Positions 26,886 through 35,446 of a DNA stretch of 64,000 bases are shown piece by piece. The stretch is from contig NZ_JBPZHB010000005.1 in assembly GCF_051857545.1 (NCBI RefSeq), forward strand, positions 620,001 to 684,000, read 5' to 3'. The translations under genes and the position numbers were made by a program. The notes beneath the pieces are model-generated. The model was not told the DNA's origin and searched no databases. It saw only the letters and a list, made by a program, of their open reading frames with translations. Origin of the DNA: Larkinella sp051857545 (lineage in GTDB: Bacteria; Bacteroidota; Bacteroidia; Cytophagales; Spirosomataceae). How positions within the stretch are numbered: position 1 is the stretch's first letter; every line of letters starts with the position of its first letter.

Positions 26886-28334
26886 TCAGTAACCTTCGGT
26901 CTGCTTAATGAGATTATTCAGCGAAAGCACGCGCGTGGCTACCGGCCAATACAAAGGTGTGGTTTTTCCCCGCAGGTTCGGCACGAGTTCGTAGACATTG
27001 ATGGTGCCGCCTTTGTGGAAGCGGACCAGATCCCACCAGCGTTTGTTTTCGTGGAAAAACTCCCGGCCGCGCTCGTCTAGAATTTCTTTTTCCAGCGTCT
27101 TTTTATCGGTCGCCATAAAGTCGGCCACACCGGCCCGTTTTCGGACTTTGTTCAATTCAACCAACGCCGGTGCCGACTGACCCAAAGCCGCCAGCGCTTC
27201 GGCTTTCAGCAACAACAGGTCGGCGAAGCGGTACAGAATCACATCATCGTCAGCCAGCCGGTCTTCCGCATACAACGTCCCCCGGAATTTATTGGGCCAG
27301 GCAATGAGTTTTTTGGTGCCCTGCAATTCCCAGATGTAGCTCACCTCCCGGCGAACATCGCCCGGATAGGTGTCAAGCAAAGCCAGGGCTTCCGGACTGG
27401 CGGCATAACCCGCCTGGGCATTGCCCGGTTCTTTCACCAGCGGCAGCTCGGCGGCATTGGCGGCCGTACCCGAGTAGTTCGCCAACGGCAGAGCAGACCG
27501 GGCGTACATATCGCTACCGGTTTCGTTGCGGTTGAAATACAGCGAAAAAATCACTTCGGCGTTCTTTTTATTGGTAGACAAAAAGACATTCCGAAAAACC
27601 GGCAACAGACTCACCCCCGATTTTTCAACCTCCGCAATGGCCGCCAGAGCCTCGTTGAAATCCGCATTGCCGCCCCCCAGCATTTTGGCCGTCCACAGCT
27701 TCGCGTCGGCTTTGAAGGCATAGGCGGCCGGTTTTGAAAACCGGTTTTTATCCGGATAACCAGCTTCCGGGAAGAGCGCAAGGGCCTGGTCCAGATCCGC
27801 AAAGACCTGCTTGAATACGTCGGCAACGGGGGTTCGGGCCACCAGTGGTACGTTCTCATCGACCACCGGTTCGAGCACCAGCGGCACATCGCCCCAGATT
27901 TTGGCCATGTAATAGTATAGGTATGCCCGAACGCAAAGGGCTTCGGCCTGCGTCCGTTTTTTGACCACCTCGTTGGTGAACGCAAAGCCGTCGATCTGTC
28001 GCAACAGCAGATTGACGTGTCCGATGGTACCGTAAAATGCCGTCCAGTCACGCGAGTTGCCGGCATTGATGACCTGCGACCAGTAGGCCGAAAACCGGGG
28101 CAACGATCCCTGAACGTACAGCTCGCTCCGGTCTTCGCCGAAAGCCTGCTCGTTCATGTGACCCCGAAACCGCTGGTAAATGCCGGTCATGTAGGTGGTG
28201 AAGTCGCCTTCGCTCTGCCAGAAAACCTGATTGGTGATCTGCGAACGCGGTTTTACCTCCAGAATATCCTGACAGGAAGAGCCGAGCCAGCCCGTCGCCG
28301 TCAACAAAAGGAATTGAATGAATGTCTTTTTCAT
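26886..28334 (-). CDS. SusD/RagB-family glycan-binding lipoprotein
   Basis: 482 residues; lipobox LGSSC. N-terminal SusD-like domain (about 25-200) with TPR-type helices and the C-terminal conserved RGREFFHENKRWWDLVRF segment. It forms the lid over the SusC barrel and binds the incoming glycan at the cell surface. It starts 23 bp after susC and precedes the sialidase, so the expected ligand is a sialylated glycan or free sialic acid. Confidence 0.92.
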   Translation of the reverse strand: MKKTFIQFLLLTATGWLGSSCQDILEVKPRSQITNQVFWQSEGDFTTYMTGIYQRFRGHMNEQAFGEDRSELYVQGSLPRFSAYWSQVINAGNSRDWTAFYGTIGHVNLLLRQIDGFAFTNEVVKKRTQAEALCVRAYLYYYMAKIWGDVPLVLEPVVDENVPLVARTPVADVFKQVFADLDQALALFPEAGYPDKNRFSKPAAYAFKADAKLWTAKMLGGGNADFNEALAAIAEVEKSGVSLLPVFRNVFLSTNKKNAEVIFSLYFNRNETGSDMYARSALPLANYSGTAANAAELPLVKEPGNAQAGYAASPEALALLDTYPGDVRREVSYIWELQGTKKLIAWPNKFRGTLYAEDRLADDDVILYRFADLLLLKAEALAALGQSAPALVELNKVRKRAGVADFMATDKKTLEKEILDERGREFFHENKRWWDLVRFHKGGTINVYELVPNLRGKTTPLYWPVATRVLSLNNLIKQTEGY

Positions 28335-28357
28335 GAGTGCAGCGATTGAATGCCTGA

Positions 28358-31300
28358 TTAAAACCGGATGGTGGCTCCGAACATAAACTGACGCGGACGC
28401 GGATAACCACCTTCATCGTATCCCTTGTAGACTTCCGGATTCAGTCCCTTGTATTTCGTCAAATACCCAATGTTGTAGACCCCGGCGTTGAGCTGAACCG
28501 AGCCCGCAAAAATCCGACGGGCCATTGCGGTTGGCAGTTGGTACGAAAACGAAAGCTCCCGCAGAGCCAGCCAGTCGCCTTTCGAGTAATAAATGGAGTT
28601 GTCGCTGCCATAGCCGTCGTCCAGCCCTACCTGGTTGTAGCCGACCTGCGTCACCTGCCGCAGGTGATTCCGGTAGCCAAAGTCGGCATCGCCGAAGCTG
28701 AAACGGGGGTAGTATTTCCCGGTTTCGCCCGGATTCTGCCAGGTTTCGTCGCTGAGGGCTTCGCGGGGTGCCCCTTCGTTGGAGGCTCTTGCCTGTCCCA
28801 TCGCCCGGGCCAGCGCGCCGTCGCTGATGACGTGTCCGAGGGCATAATCCATCGTAAACCGGGCCGATAAGCCTTTCCAGGTGAAGGTATTCTGCATCCC
28901 GCCAATCTTGTCCGGAACCCGATAACCGATGAATACCAGGTCTTTACCGTCGATTTGACCATCGCCATTCAGATCGGCCCAGTTGACATCACCGCCGTGT
29001 TTGGGTTTGCCGAGTGCGACGCTGGTGACGAGCAAATCCCTGGGTGCGCTCTTGGCCTCTTCGTCGGTGGCAAAAATACCGTTCGACTGAAAAGCCCACA
29101 AACCGCCGGGACGCTCGCCCTCGGCGTAGCCACCGACTTCAATATCCTTGCCCGTGGCCGGGTCATAAATCAAGCCGCCGTTGATGCGGTTTTTATCGCG
29201 GCCATTGTCGGGTAATTCAACGATGGTGGTTCGGTTGAACGCAAACGAGAAATTGGTATTCCAGGCAAAGTTGCCCTTTTTCAGCACCGTAGCCCCCAAC
29301 TCGACCTCAACGCCCCGGTTGCGGAGTTTGCCGACGTTATAGCGGATGCTGTTGAAGCCGGTTTCGGTGGGCAACGGCAGGTTATCCAGGCGATTTTTGG
29401 TCAGTTTGTTATACACATCGACGATCAGCGTCACCCGGTTGAACAGGTTCAGATCGATACCGCCGTCGATGGTTTCGGTGGTTTCCCAGAGCAGGTTCGG
29501 GTTGGCGAGTGTGGTCCGCAAAATACCACCATTGCCGCCGTACGGAGCCGACCCATAGCCACCGTAGGTGTCCGTGTAACTCAATCCGGACAAACCGGTC
29601 TGCCCGTAGCTCGCCCGCACTTTCAACTGATTGATTGCCTGAACTTTCCAGAAATTTTCCCGGTGAACATTCCAGCCCGCCGAAACCGAGGGAAACAGCG
29701 CGTACTGGTTGTTGGGCGCAAAACTCGAAAAACCGTCGTACCGCAGCGAAGCCCCCAGCAGATACCGGCCATCGTAATCGTAATTCACCTGACCGAAAAG
29801 GCTGGCGGTTTTGGTTTCATAATAGCCCGATGTTAACCCAAAATTCGGTTGCTGAACGCCGTTGATCACCGTCGTCGGCGGATTGCCGTTAAAAGTGGTC
29901 TGGTAATCATCCGTAGACCGCTGCCCCGTTCCCCGCAAATTGTACTCAACCCGGCGGGTAAAGTTGAAACCGGCCAGGGCGGTCAGGTTGTGCTTTCCGC
30001 CAAACGTGTTGTCATACTGCAAAATCTGGTCGGTCATAAACTGCTTGTCCTGCGTGAGTTCTTCTGCCTTGTCGCGCTGGCGTTGTTGTCCGGGAAAAGC
30101 CCGCTCAAAAAATAGATAGCGGTTTTGAACGATATAGAGCGAAGCCGACGGGCGGAAATGCAGCCCTTTGGCGATTTCCAGATCACCCGCCAGCCGGAAC
30201 GTCGCCTGGTCGTTGTTGGAGCTTAAATCCTGGTAATACAACTCGTGGAGCCGGTTCCGAACCGAAACGCTTTCGCCTAATGCTGGTAAACCGTTGTCGT
30301 AATACAGGCGGTTCAGCGGTGGCACCCGCACACTGCGCGTCAACTGCACCTGGTTGTTGGACAGAAATTTATTGTCGTTCCAGAGGTAAGAGACGTTGGT
30401 TTCCAGCCGAAACCGGTCGCTCACTTTGAAATTGGCGTTGGCCAGCGAGCTGAAGCGTTTGTAATTCGTACCCAGAAAAACCCCACCCTGATCGATGTAG
30501 CCCAGCGATACGTTGTAACTGGCACGTTCGGTGCCGCCATCGATTCCAATGTTGTAGTTGTTGGTTGCAGCCGTGTTCCAAACCACGTCCTGATACTGAC
30601 TGTCCTTGAAAATAATCGTTCGGCCCGGATTGACCGGATCGTCCATCGTTTCCCAACCGTTGGCCAGCAGGTTATCGACGTAGGGCTGGCCTTCAACCGC
30701 CACCAGATTGTCCTGGTAAGCAGTCGTAAAAACCGCGTTGCCATATTGCCCTTTTTGGGTGTAGGTGGGCGTAGTGGCCGAATTACCGGCGGAATACAGC
30801 TTCTGGTTGATGTCGAAAACGTCGAGGCCACGCGCCCAGGTCCGGCGGGCCAGATTCAGGTATTCTCTGGCATTCAGGTAATTGTAGTTACGGGCCTGGG
30901 TTTCCACCCCGTGCTGATACCGGAAAGTCACATTGCTTTTTCCGCCGTTGAACTTGCCGGTTTTGGTCTTGATGATGATCACACCATTGGCCCCGCGCGC
31001 ACCGTAGGCAGCGGTCGAAGCGGCATCCTTCAGCACCTGAAGCGACTCGATATCGTCGGGGTTGACATCGTTGAAGCTCCGGAAAACGCCGTCGACGATG
31101 ACCAGGGGATTACTGGCCTGGATGCTGGAAACCGGGTTGGTGCCACTGCCGGTCGAGCCGGTTCCGTAAGGATTCAGGGTGGTGCCACCCCGGATGACAA
31201 TGCTGGCGGCAGCCCCCGGCTGTCCGGACAAAACCGGCACCGAAACCCCGGCCAGTTTTCCCTGCAAGGCCTGGATCGGGCTCGCCGACGGAATGTTGCG

Positions 31301-31708
31301 GAGTTCCTGCACATCGATTTTCGATACGGATGCCGTGGTTTTGGCCCGCGACTGTTCAGCGTAGCCCACAATGACCACTTCATTCAGCGCTTTCACATCT
31401 TCCAGCAGTTTCACATCCAGCCGTGTGCGGCCATTGACGGCGAGTTCCTGACTGACGTAGCCGATGAACGACACGACCAGCGTGCTTTTCGGATCGGGAA
31501 CGCTAACCGTATAGTTGCCCTCGGTGTCCGTAACCGTGCCGGTCGATGTTCCTTTGATGACGACGCTGACACCCGGCAGGCCGTCGCCATCTCCGCCGAC
31601 AATGCGACCCTGCACCTGAAGCCGGGCCTGTGCCAACGCGACCGGTCCGCTGAACAGCAATGCCAGCATTCCAATCAAGCTTATGGCTCGAAATAGAGGA
31701 TTGATCAT
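28358..31708 (-). CDS. SusC/RagA-type TonB-dependent outer-membrane transporter
   Basis: 1116 residues. Signal peptide; carboxypeptidase-regulatory-like domain at about 30-115 (VQGRIVGGDGDGLPGVSVV start); plug domain at about 120-240 (EVVIVGYAEQ, then SIQALQGKLAGV-type segment, YGARGANGVIIIKTK); then a 22-strand barrel ending in a terminal aromatic (FMFGATIRF). It imports oligosaccharide with its SusD partner using TonB energy. First gene of the sialic acid operon. Its upstream region carries the 19-bp operator-like site at 31754. Confidence 0.92.
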   Translation of the reverse strand: MINPLFRAISLIGMLALLFSGPVALAQARLQVQGRIVGGDGDGLPGVSVVIKGTSTGTVTDTEGNYTVSVPDPKSTLVVSFIGYVSQELAVNGRTRLDVKLLEDVKALNEVVIVGYAEQSRAKTTASVSKIDVQELRNIPSASPIQALQGKLAGVSVPVLSGQPGAAASIVIRGGTTLNPYGTGSTGSGTNPVSSIQASNPLVIVDGVFRSFNDVNPDDIESLQVLKDAASTAAYGARGANGVIIIKTKTGKFNGGKSNVTFRYQHGVETQARNYNYLNAREYLNLARRTWARGLDVFDINQKLYSAGNSATTPTYTQKGQYGNAVFTTAYQDNLVAVEGQPYVDNLLANGWETMDDPVNPGRTIIFKDSQYQDVVWNTAATNNYNIGIDGGTERASYNVSLGYIDQGGVFLGTNYKRFSSLANANFKVSDRFRLETNVSYLWNDNKFLSNNQVQLTRSVRVPPLNRLYYDNGLPALGESVSVRNRLHELYYQDLSSNNDQATFRLAGDLEIAKGLHFRPSASLYIVQNRYLFFERAFPGQQRQRDKAEELTQDKQFMTDQILQYDNTFGGKHNLTALAGFNFTRRVEYNLRGTGQRSTDDYQTTFNGNPPTTVINGVQQPNFGLTSGYYETKTASLFGQVNYDYDGRYLLGASLRYDGFSSFAPNNQYALFPSVSAGWNVHRENFWKVQAINQLKVRASYGQTGLSGLSYTDTYGGYGSAPYGGNGGILRTTLANPNLLWETTETIDGGIDLNLFNRVTLIVDVYNKLTKNRLDNLPLPTETGFNSIRYNVGKLRNRGVEVELGATVLKKGNFAWNTNFSFAFNRTTIVELPDNGRDKNRINGGLIYDPATGKDIEVGGYAEGERPGGLWAFQSNGIFATDEEAKSAPRDLLVTSVALGKPKHGGDVNWADLNGDGQIDGKDLVFIGYRVPDKIGGMQNTFTWKGLSARFTMDYALGHVISDGALARAMGQARASNEGAPREALSDETWQNPGETGKYYPRFSFGDADFGYRNHLRQVTQVGYNQVGLDDGYGSDNSIYYSKGDWLALRELSFSYQLPTAMARRIFAGSVQLNAGVYNIGYLTKYKGLNPEVYKGYDEGGYPRPRQFMFGATIRF

Positions 31709-31753
31709 AATCGAAATAAGGTAAGGTTGTGTTAGGAAAGGACTCTTGTTATT

Positions 31754-31772
31754 ATGTAAATAAGTAGTACAT
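31754..31772. promoter_or_regulatory. Operator-like palindrome upstream of susC
   Basis: ATGTAA-N7-GTACAT, extended outside by TT/AA so that ATTATGTA pairs with TACATAAT (31751-31758 with 31768-31775). It lies 46 bp from the SusC start. The same layout occurs before the enolase-superfamily gene at 33014. The architecture resembles GntR/FadR-type operators. Confidence 0.6.
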
Positions 31773-31878
31773 AATTACACAATATTGAAAAGAAAGAAAG
31801 AAAATTCCAAGAGCAGTCCCTGTTTTTTGTATTTCTATCAGAAAAAATAATACGGGTTAAGGACTACTCAGGACTGAT

Positions 31879-33006
31879 TCAATACGCGCATCCCCGGATC
31901 ACGTCGACGGTATGGTTATCCAGCCAATCCCAATCCAGGTCGACGCCCAGACCCGGGCCGGTGGGACAGTGTTGACAACCGTCTTCGCGAATTTCCAGCG
32001 GATCGGTTTTCAGGCCAAACCGGAACATGGGATGGTGGCTTTCCAGAAAACGCGAGAGCTTCGTAGCACAGCCCACATGCAAGTTTGCCACATCCAGCAG
32101 AGGAGCACCGGCGGTATGAATTTCCAGCCCGTAGCCCATCATCTCGCACATGCCCATGGCTTTCATCAGCCCGGTGACACCACTTTTGTGGTGAACATCC
32201 GCCCGAATGAGGTCAATGGCACCTTCGGTCATGTAGTGCGGCAATTCAAATAGGCCAACGGTTTCGGCGGCCAGAACCGGGGTGCGGATAGCTTGCGACA
32301 GTTTTTTCAGCAGCACGAGGTGCGCATCCGGAAACGGTTCTTCGAACCATTCATACGTCAGATCGTCCAGCTCATACCCAATTTTGAGCGCGTCTTCAAA
32401 GGTCAACACCGCCGACGAGTCGAGCATGAGGGGAAAACCGTCACCCGCCACCTCCCGTGCTTTCCGCAGGCGGGGAATATCCAACGCCGAACCACCCGAC
32501 AGTTGCAGTTTGATCCCCCGAAAACCCTGTCCGATTTTTTGGCGGACTTCCTGTTCCACTTCGTCAACCGTCAGAACGGTTTGCGGGGGACAGGTAGCAT
32601 AGGTGGGTACTTTGTCCCGGTATTGACCCAGGAGTTTGGCAATCGACATCCCGGCGGCTTTGCCTTTGATGTCCCACAACGCCACATCCAGATTACCCCA
32701 GATGGCTTCCCGGAGGTTATACAAATGCCGCTGTTTCGACCGCATCGCCTGCCAGATGGCTTCGTGATTCAACGGATCTTTCCCAACCAGTTCGTGGTAA
32801 TAGACGTCATGCACGGCGTAGGCCGACGCCCGCCCCTGCCCCAGCGGCCCGTAATCCATGGTGTAGCCTTCAATGCCGTCGTCGGTGTGCAGGGTCGTCA
32901 GCGGAAATTCCCAGTAGGGAACATGTCCGGGCGGAATGGGCCGGGGATGAAACCAGGCTTCGGCACTCAGGCGAATCCGGTGGGTGGTTATGTCCGTGAT
33001 CTTCAT
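31879..33006 (-). CDS. Enolase-superfamily (mandelate racemase/dehydratase-like) enzyme
   Basis: 375 residues. N-terminal capping domain (1-120) and a TIM barrel with three metal ligands: Asp in LMLDSSA, Glu in WFEEPF and Glu in LAAETVG. A His sits in EIHTAGAPL. The usual KxK on the second strand reads KLQ (GIKLQL), so one general base is missing. The family removes an alpha-proton from a carboxylate sugar acid; acid-sugar dehydratase or epimerase are the main options. It shares an operator-like palindrome with the sialic acid operon just downstream, suggesting a linked substrate. Confidence 0.8.
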   Translation of the reverse strand: MKITDITTHRIRLSAEAWFHPRPIPPGHVPYWEFPLTTLHTDDGIEGYTMDYGPLGQGRASAYAVHDVYYHELVGKDPLNHEAIWQAMRSKQRHLYNLREAIWGNLDVALWDIKGKAAGMSIAKLLGQYRDKVPTYATCPPQTVLTVDEVEQEVRQKIGQGFRGIKLQLSGGSALDIPRLRKAREVAGDGFPLMLDSSAVLTFEDALKIGYELDDLTYEWFEEPFPDAHLVLLKKLSQAIRTPVLAAETVGLFELPHYMTEGAIDLIRADVHHKSGVTGLMKAMGMCEMMGYGLEIHTAGAPLLDVANLHVGCATKLSRFLESHHPMFRFGLKTDPLEIREDGCQHCPTGPGLGVDLDWDWLDNHTVDVIRGCAY

Positions 33007-33013
33007 CTATTTA

Positions 33014-33032
33014 ATGTACTTATGTGGTACAT
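33014..33032. promoter_or_regulatory. Operator-like palindrome upstream of enolase-superfamily gene
   Basis: ATGTAC-N7-GTACAT, perfect half-sites, 7 bp upstream of the start codon, so a bound protein would block initiation. 14 of 19 positions equal the susC site, in the same orientation and spacing. Confidence 0.6.
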
Positions 33033-33115
33033 ATAAGAGCAAATAAAAAAGAAAGCCGTTTTATTTCCTACTATTTCACAACAAATTTATCGAAAAATGA
33101 AAATTAAGTAATCGA

Positions 33116-33463
33116 TCAACCCTTCATGATTTTCCGCATTAGAAGGATGCTAACCAGTAAACCGCCCGCAATCCCGACCGCATCAGCCGCCAGATCGAGC
33201 CACTCAAAATCGCGGTTAATGGGCATGACCAACTGATAGATTTCAATCAAAAAGCCATAAACCACACCGATGATAAAAAGTCGCAGTGGAAACCGGTAGA
33301 TGGTTCCCCAGAGCAAACCCCAGAGGCCAAAGATACTGACATGCAGAAACTTATCATTGACCGTTACCCCTGGTGAGGGATAGTCACTCGGCCAGGCACA
33401 GCCAATAAAAATAATGATGGTCCAGCCGATAGCGGCCCATTTTACCAGCACTTCGAGTCGCAT
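33116..33463 (-). CDS. VanZ-family membrane protein
   Basis: 115 residues with three to four membrane helices and the VanZ-like core (VNDKFLHVSIFGLWG; then YGFLIEIYQLVMP and the DLAADAVGIAGG end). Distant relatives give low-level teicoplanin resistance, but short single-domain members are of unknown function. The start is 1 bp after the gldF stop: co-translated. Confidence 0.85.
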   Translation of the reverse strand: MRLEVLVKWAAIGWTIIIFIGCAWPSDYPSPGVTVNDKFLHVSIFGLWGLLWGTIYRFPLRLFIIGVVYGFLIEIYQLVMPINRDFEWLDLAADAVGIAGGLLVSILLMRKIMKG

Positions 33464-33464
33464 A

Positions 33465-34193
33465 TCAGCGGGTGAGGGCGGTCATTCGCCACTCGGTCAG
33501 AAATAGAAAAACCGTAATTACACTGAGCAAATAGATCACGTTTCGGGAATCGATCAAACCACGCCCCAGCGCCTGGTACTGCGCATCGAGCGCCAGCCAG
33601 GTGAGTGGATAAGAGAGCGTTCCCCAGAACGACAAACCGGCCACCGAACTGATTCCGACGTACAGCAAAAAACACAAAAACACGCCGACGACAAACGCAA
33701 CTACCTGATTTTCATTGATAGAAGAAGCAAACAGGCCCACCGCCACAAAGACGCCCCCCAGTAACACCAACCCAATGTAGGAACCGAAAACCGCAGCGGA
33801 ATCCAGATTGCCCACCGGATTACCCAGTTGGTAGACCGAATAATAGTACAGCAAGGTAGGGAGCAATAACAATATGACAACCAGCCAGTTGGCACCAAAT
33901 TTGGCCAGAACCAACTGCCAGCGGGTCAGCGGTTTGGTCAGCAGCCACTCAATGGTCCCGGCCCGTACCTCCTCGGCAATGGACCGCATGGTAATGGCCG
34001 GAATCAGAAACAGCATGACGTAGGGCGTCAGGTTGAAAAAAACGCCCAGGTCGGCATAGCCGTAGTCCAGCAGGCTGGTGTCCGGAAAAACCCACAACAT
34101 CAGCCCCACCGCCGTCAGAAAGACGACCATGATGACATACGCGACCGGCGAGCTAAAAAAACCGTTGATTTCTTTCCGAAAAACAGGGAGCAT
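33465..34193 (-). CDS. gldF: Gliding motility ABC transporter permease GldF
   Basis: 242 residues, six membrane helices. N-terminus FRKEINGFFSSPVAYVI and the ITMRSIAEEVRAGTIEWLLT loop are typical of GldF/ABC-2 permeases. GldF works with ATPase GldA and GldG in flavobacterial gliding, a role partly linked to type IX secretion. gldG, normally next, is not downstream: the next gene is vanZ-like. A general ABC-2 permease is the alternative. Confidence 0.85.
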   Translation of the reverse strand: MLPVFRKEINGFFSSPVAYVIMVVFLTAVGLMLWVFPDTSLLDYGYADLGVFFNLTPYVMLFLIPAITMRSIAEEVRAGTIEWLLTKPLTRWQLVLAKFGANWLVVILLLLPTLLYYYSVYQLGNPVGNLDSAAVFGSYIGLVLLGGVFVAVGLFASSINENQVVAFVVGVFLCFLLYVGISSVAGLSFWGTLSYPLTWLALDAQYQALGRGLIDSRNVIYLLSVITVFLFLTEWRMTALTR

Positions 34194-34202
34194 GGTTTAA
34201 TA

Positions 34203-34299
34203 AGACGAGAGAGGTTAGACAAGAGAGCAAAGACGTACGCTTTATCAGGTATCGGTATATTTTTATCTCATTTCTCTTGTCTAACGTCTTTCCTCTCTA
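34203..34299. repeat. Heptad hairpin HP-E
   Basis: Fills the gap between gldF and the preceding DUF4199 gene, reaching the base next to that gene's stop. Left arm words AGACGAG, AGAGGTT, AGACAAG; right arm (reverse complement) AGAGAGG, AAAGACG, TTAGACA, AGAGAAA. The arms differ by one 7-nt word. No GGCTGACGC core, so it may be a relative or a separate class. Confidence 0.65.
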
Positions 34300-34827
34300 T
34301 CAATTTTGAAAATCTGAAAAAGGCGGACGGTTCCGGCGGATGAAGGCGGCTGCGACCAGTGAAATGAGCGCGCCAAAAATGGCGGCAACCAGGATACCAA
34401 TCAAAAACTGTAAGCCGGGTCCCTGGAGTTTTTCGGTAAATTCCATCGCCTGTTCGATCTGCTCGTCGGGCATTCCCCGGTTTTCCATCTGCTCCCGGGC
34501 ATTGTCCAGAATTTGCTGACGAATGGTTGGATCGATGAACGAGGTGTAGATCAGGTTGTAGGTGACGGAGATCAGCCCTGAAATGACCGATACCAGAGTT
34601 CCTATACTTACGCCTTCACCGTAACTCATAAAACCGCTGTTCAACGTACGATATTCACGCATCGCCATTACAATAATTGTAACGGAAATCACCAGACTGA
34701 GCCAGGGCAATGCCGTGTTTGAAAATTGGCCGGTGACATTGATGGCGGTGGTATAGATCATGAAAATGACCCCGGAGATTAATCCCCATTTCAGGGCCAG
34801 ACGAGCGGTAGAGGGTTTTTCTTCCAT
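34300..34827 (-). CDS. DUF4199 membrane protein
   Basis: 175 residues with four membrane helices and the DUF4199 signature (FMSYGEGVSIGTLVSVISG). It is a paralogue of the next upstream gene, which ends 16 bp before its start. Function unknown, Bacteroidota-specific. Confidence 0.85.
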   Translation of the reverse strand: MEEKPSTARLALKWGLISGVIFMIYTTAINVTGQFSNTALPWLSLVISVTIIVMAMREYRTLNSGFMSYGEGVSIGTLVSVISGLISVTYNLIYTSFIDPTIRQQILDNAREQMENRGMPDEQIEQAMEFTEKLQGPGLQFLIGILVAAIFGALISLVAAAFIRRNRPPFSDFQN

Positions 34828-34843
34828 TTCAGTGCGTGTTTTA

Positions 34844-35440
34844 TCAGTTTGATTTAGGGGATTCGGAAGGATTCGGCAAGTCGGGGGTTGGATTGTAGAG
34901 GCTGTAGTCCTGTCTTCTGAAAAGTAAAGAAATAATCAGGACGGGTAAAATCGCCAGCACGGTTTTCTTGCTGATTTCGTCACCAACGAGGGTTTCCAGG
35001 GTAATCAAATCGACATTTTTCAGCATTTTCGCGTATTCCGCCTGCCCCAGTGTTTCCACCAGCCGCCCTTTGGTCGAAACGATCAGCTCCCGCATTTCGT
35101 CAAGATACTGGGTAAAAATCGTTGGATCGATGTATTTTAGGAAGAGATAAATCAGCCAGGCCGTCAGCATCGCGCCCACCGTATTGACCACGTAACAGAT
35201 GCTCAGGGCTTCCCACAGGTGCAAAAATCCCTTCCCGATGTGCTTGCGGTAGTACCAGACTGCCGCTACCATCATGATGATCTGAAAACCAAAATCCAGC
35301 ACTTTATGATTCCCCAGCGGCATGATGCCCAACGCGTAGAGCGCCAGGAAATACCCGAAACACAATACCCCCGCCAACAGCCCGAAAAATACCGGCAGCT
35401 TCAAAAGCGGGTGGTTAAAAAACGAAATAAGTTGTTTCAC
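34844..35440 (-). CDS. DUF4199 membrane protein
   Basis: 198 residues from a GTG start at 35440, 6 bp after the dihydroorotase-like gene. Four membrane helices; the segment KGFLHLWEALSICYVVNTVG corresponds to the DUF4199 core. It forms a tandem pair with the downstream paralogue, though the two have diverged strongly. Confidence 0.8.
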   Translation of the reverse strand: MKQLISFFNHPLLKLPVFFGLLAGVLCFGYFLALYALGIMPLGNHKVLDFGFQIIMMVAAVWYYRKHIGKGFLHLWEALSICYVVNTVGAMLTAWLIYLFLKYIDPTIFTQYLDEMRELIVSTKGRLVETLGQAEYAKMLKNVDLITLETLVGDEISKKTVLAILPVLIISLLFRRQDYSLYNPTPDLPNPSESPKSN

Positions 35441-35446
35441 TACGTG

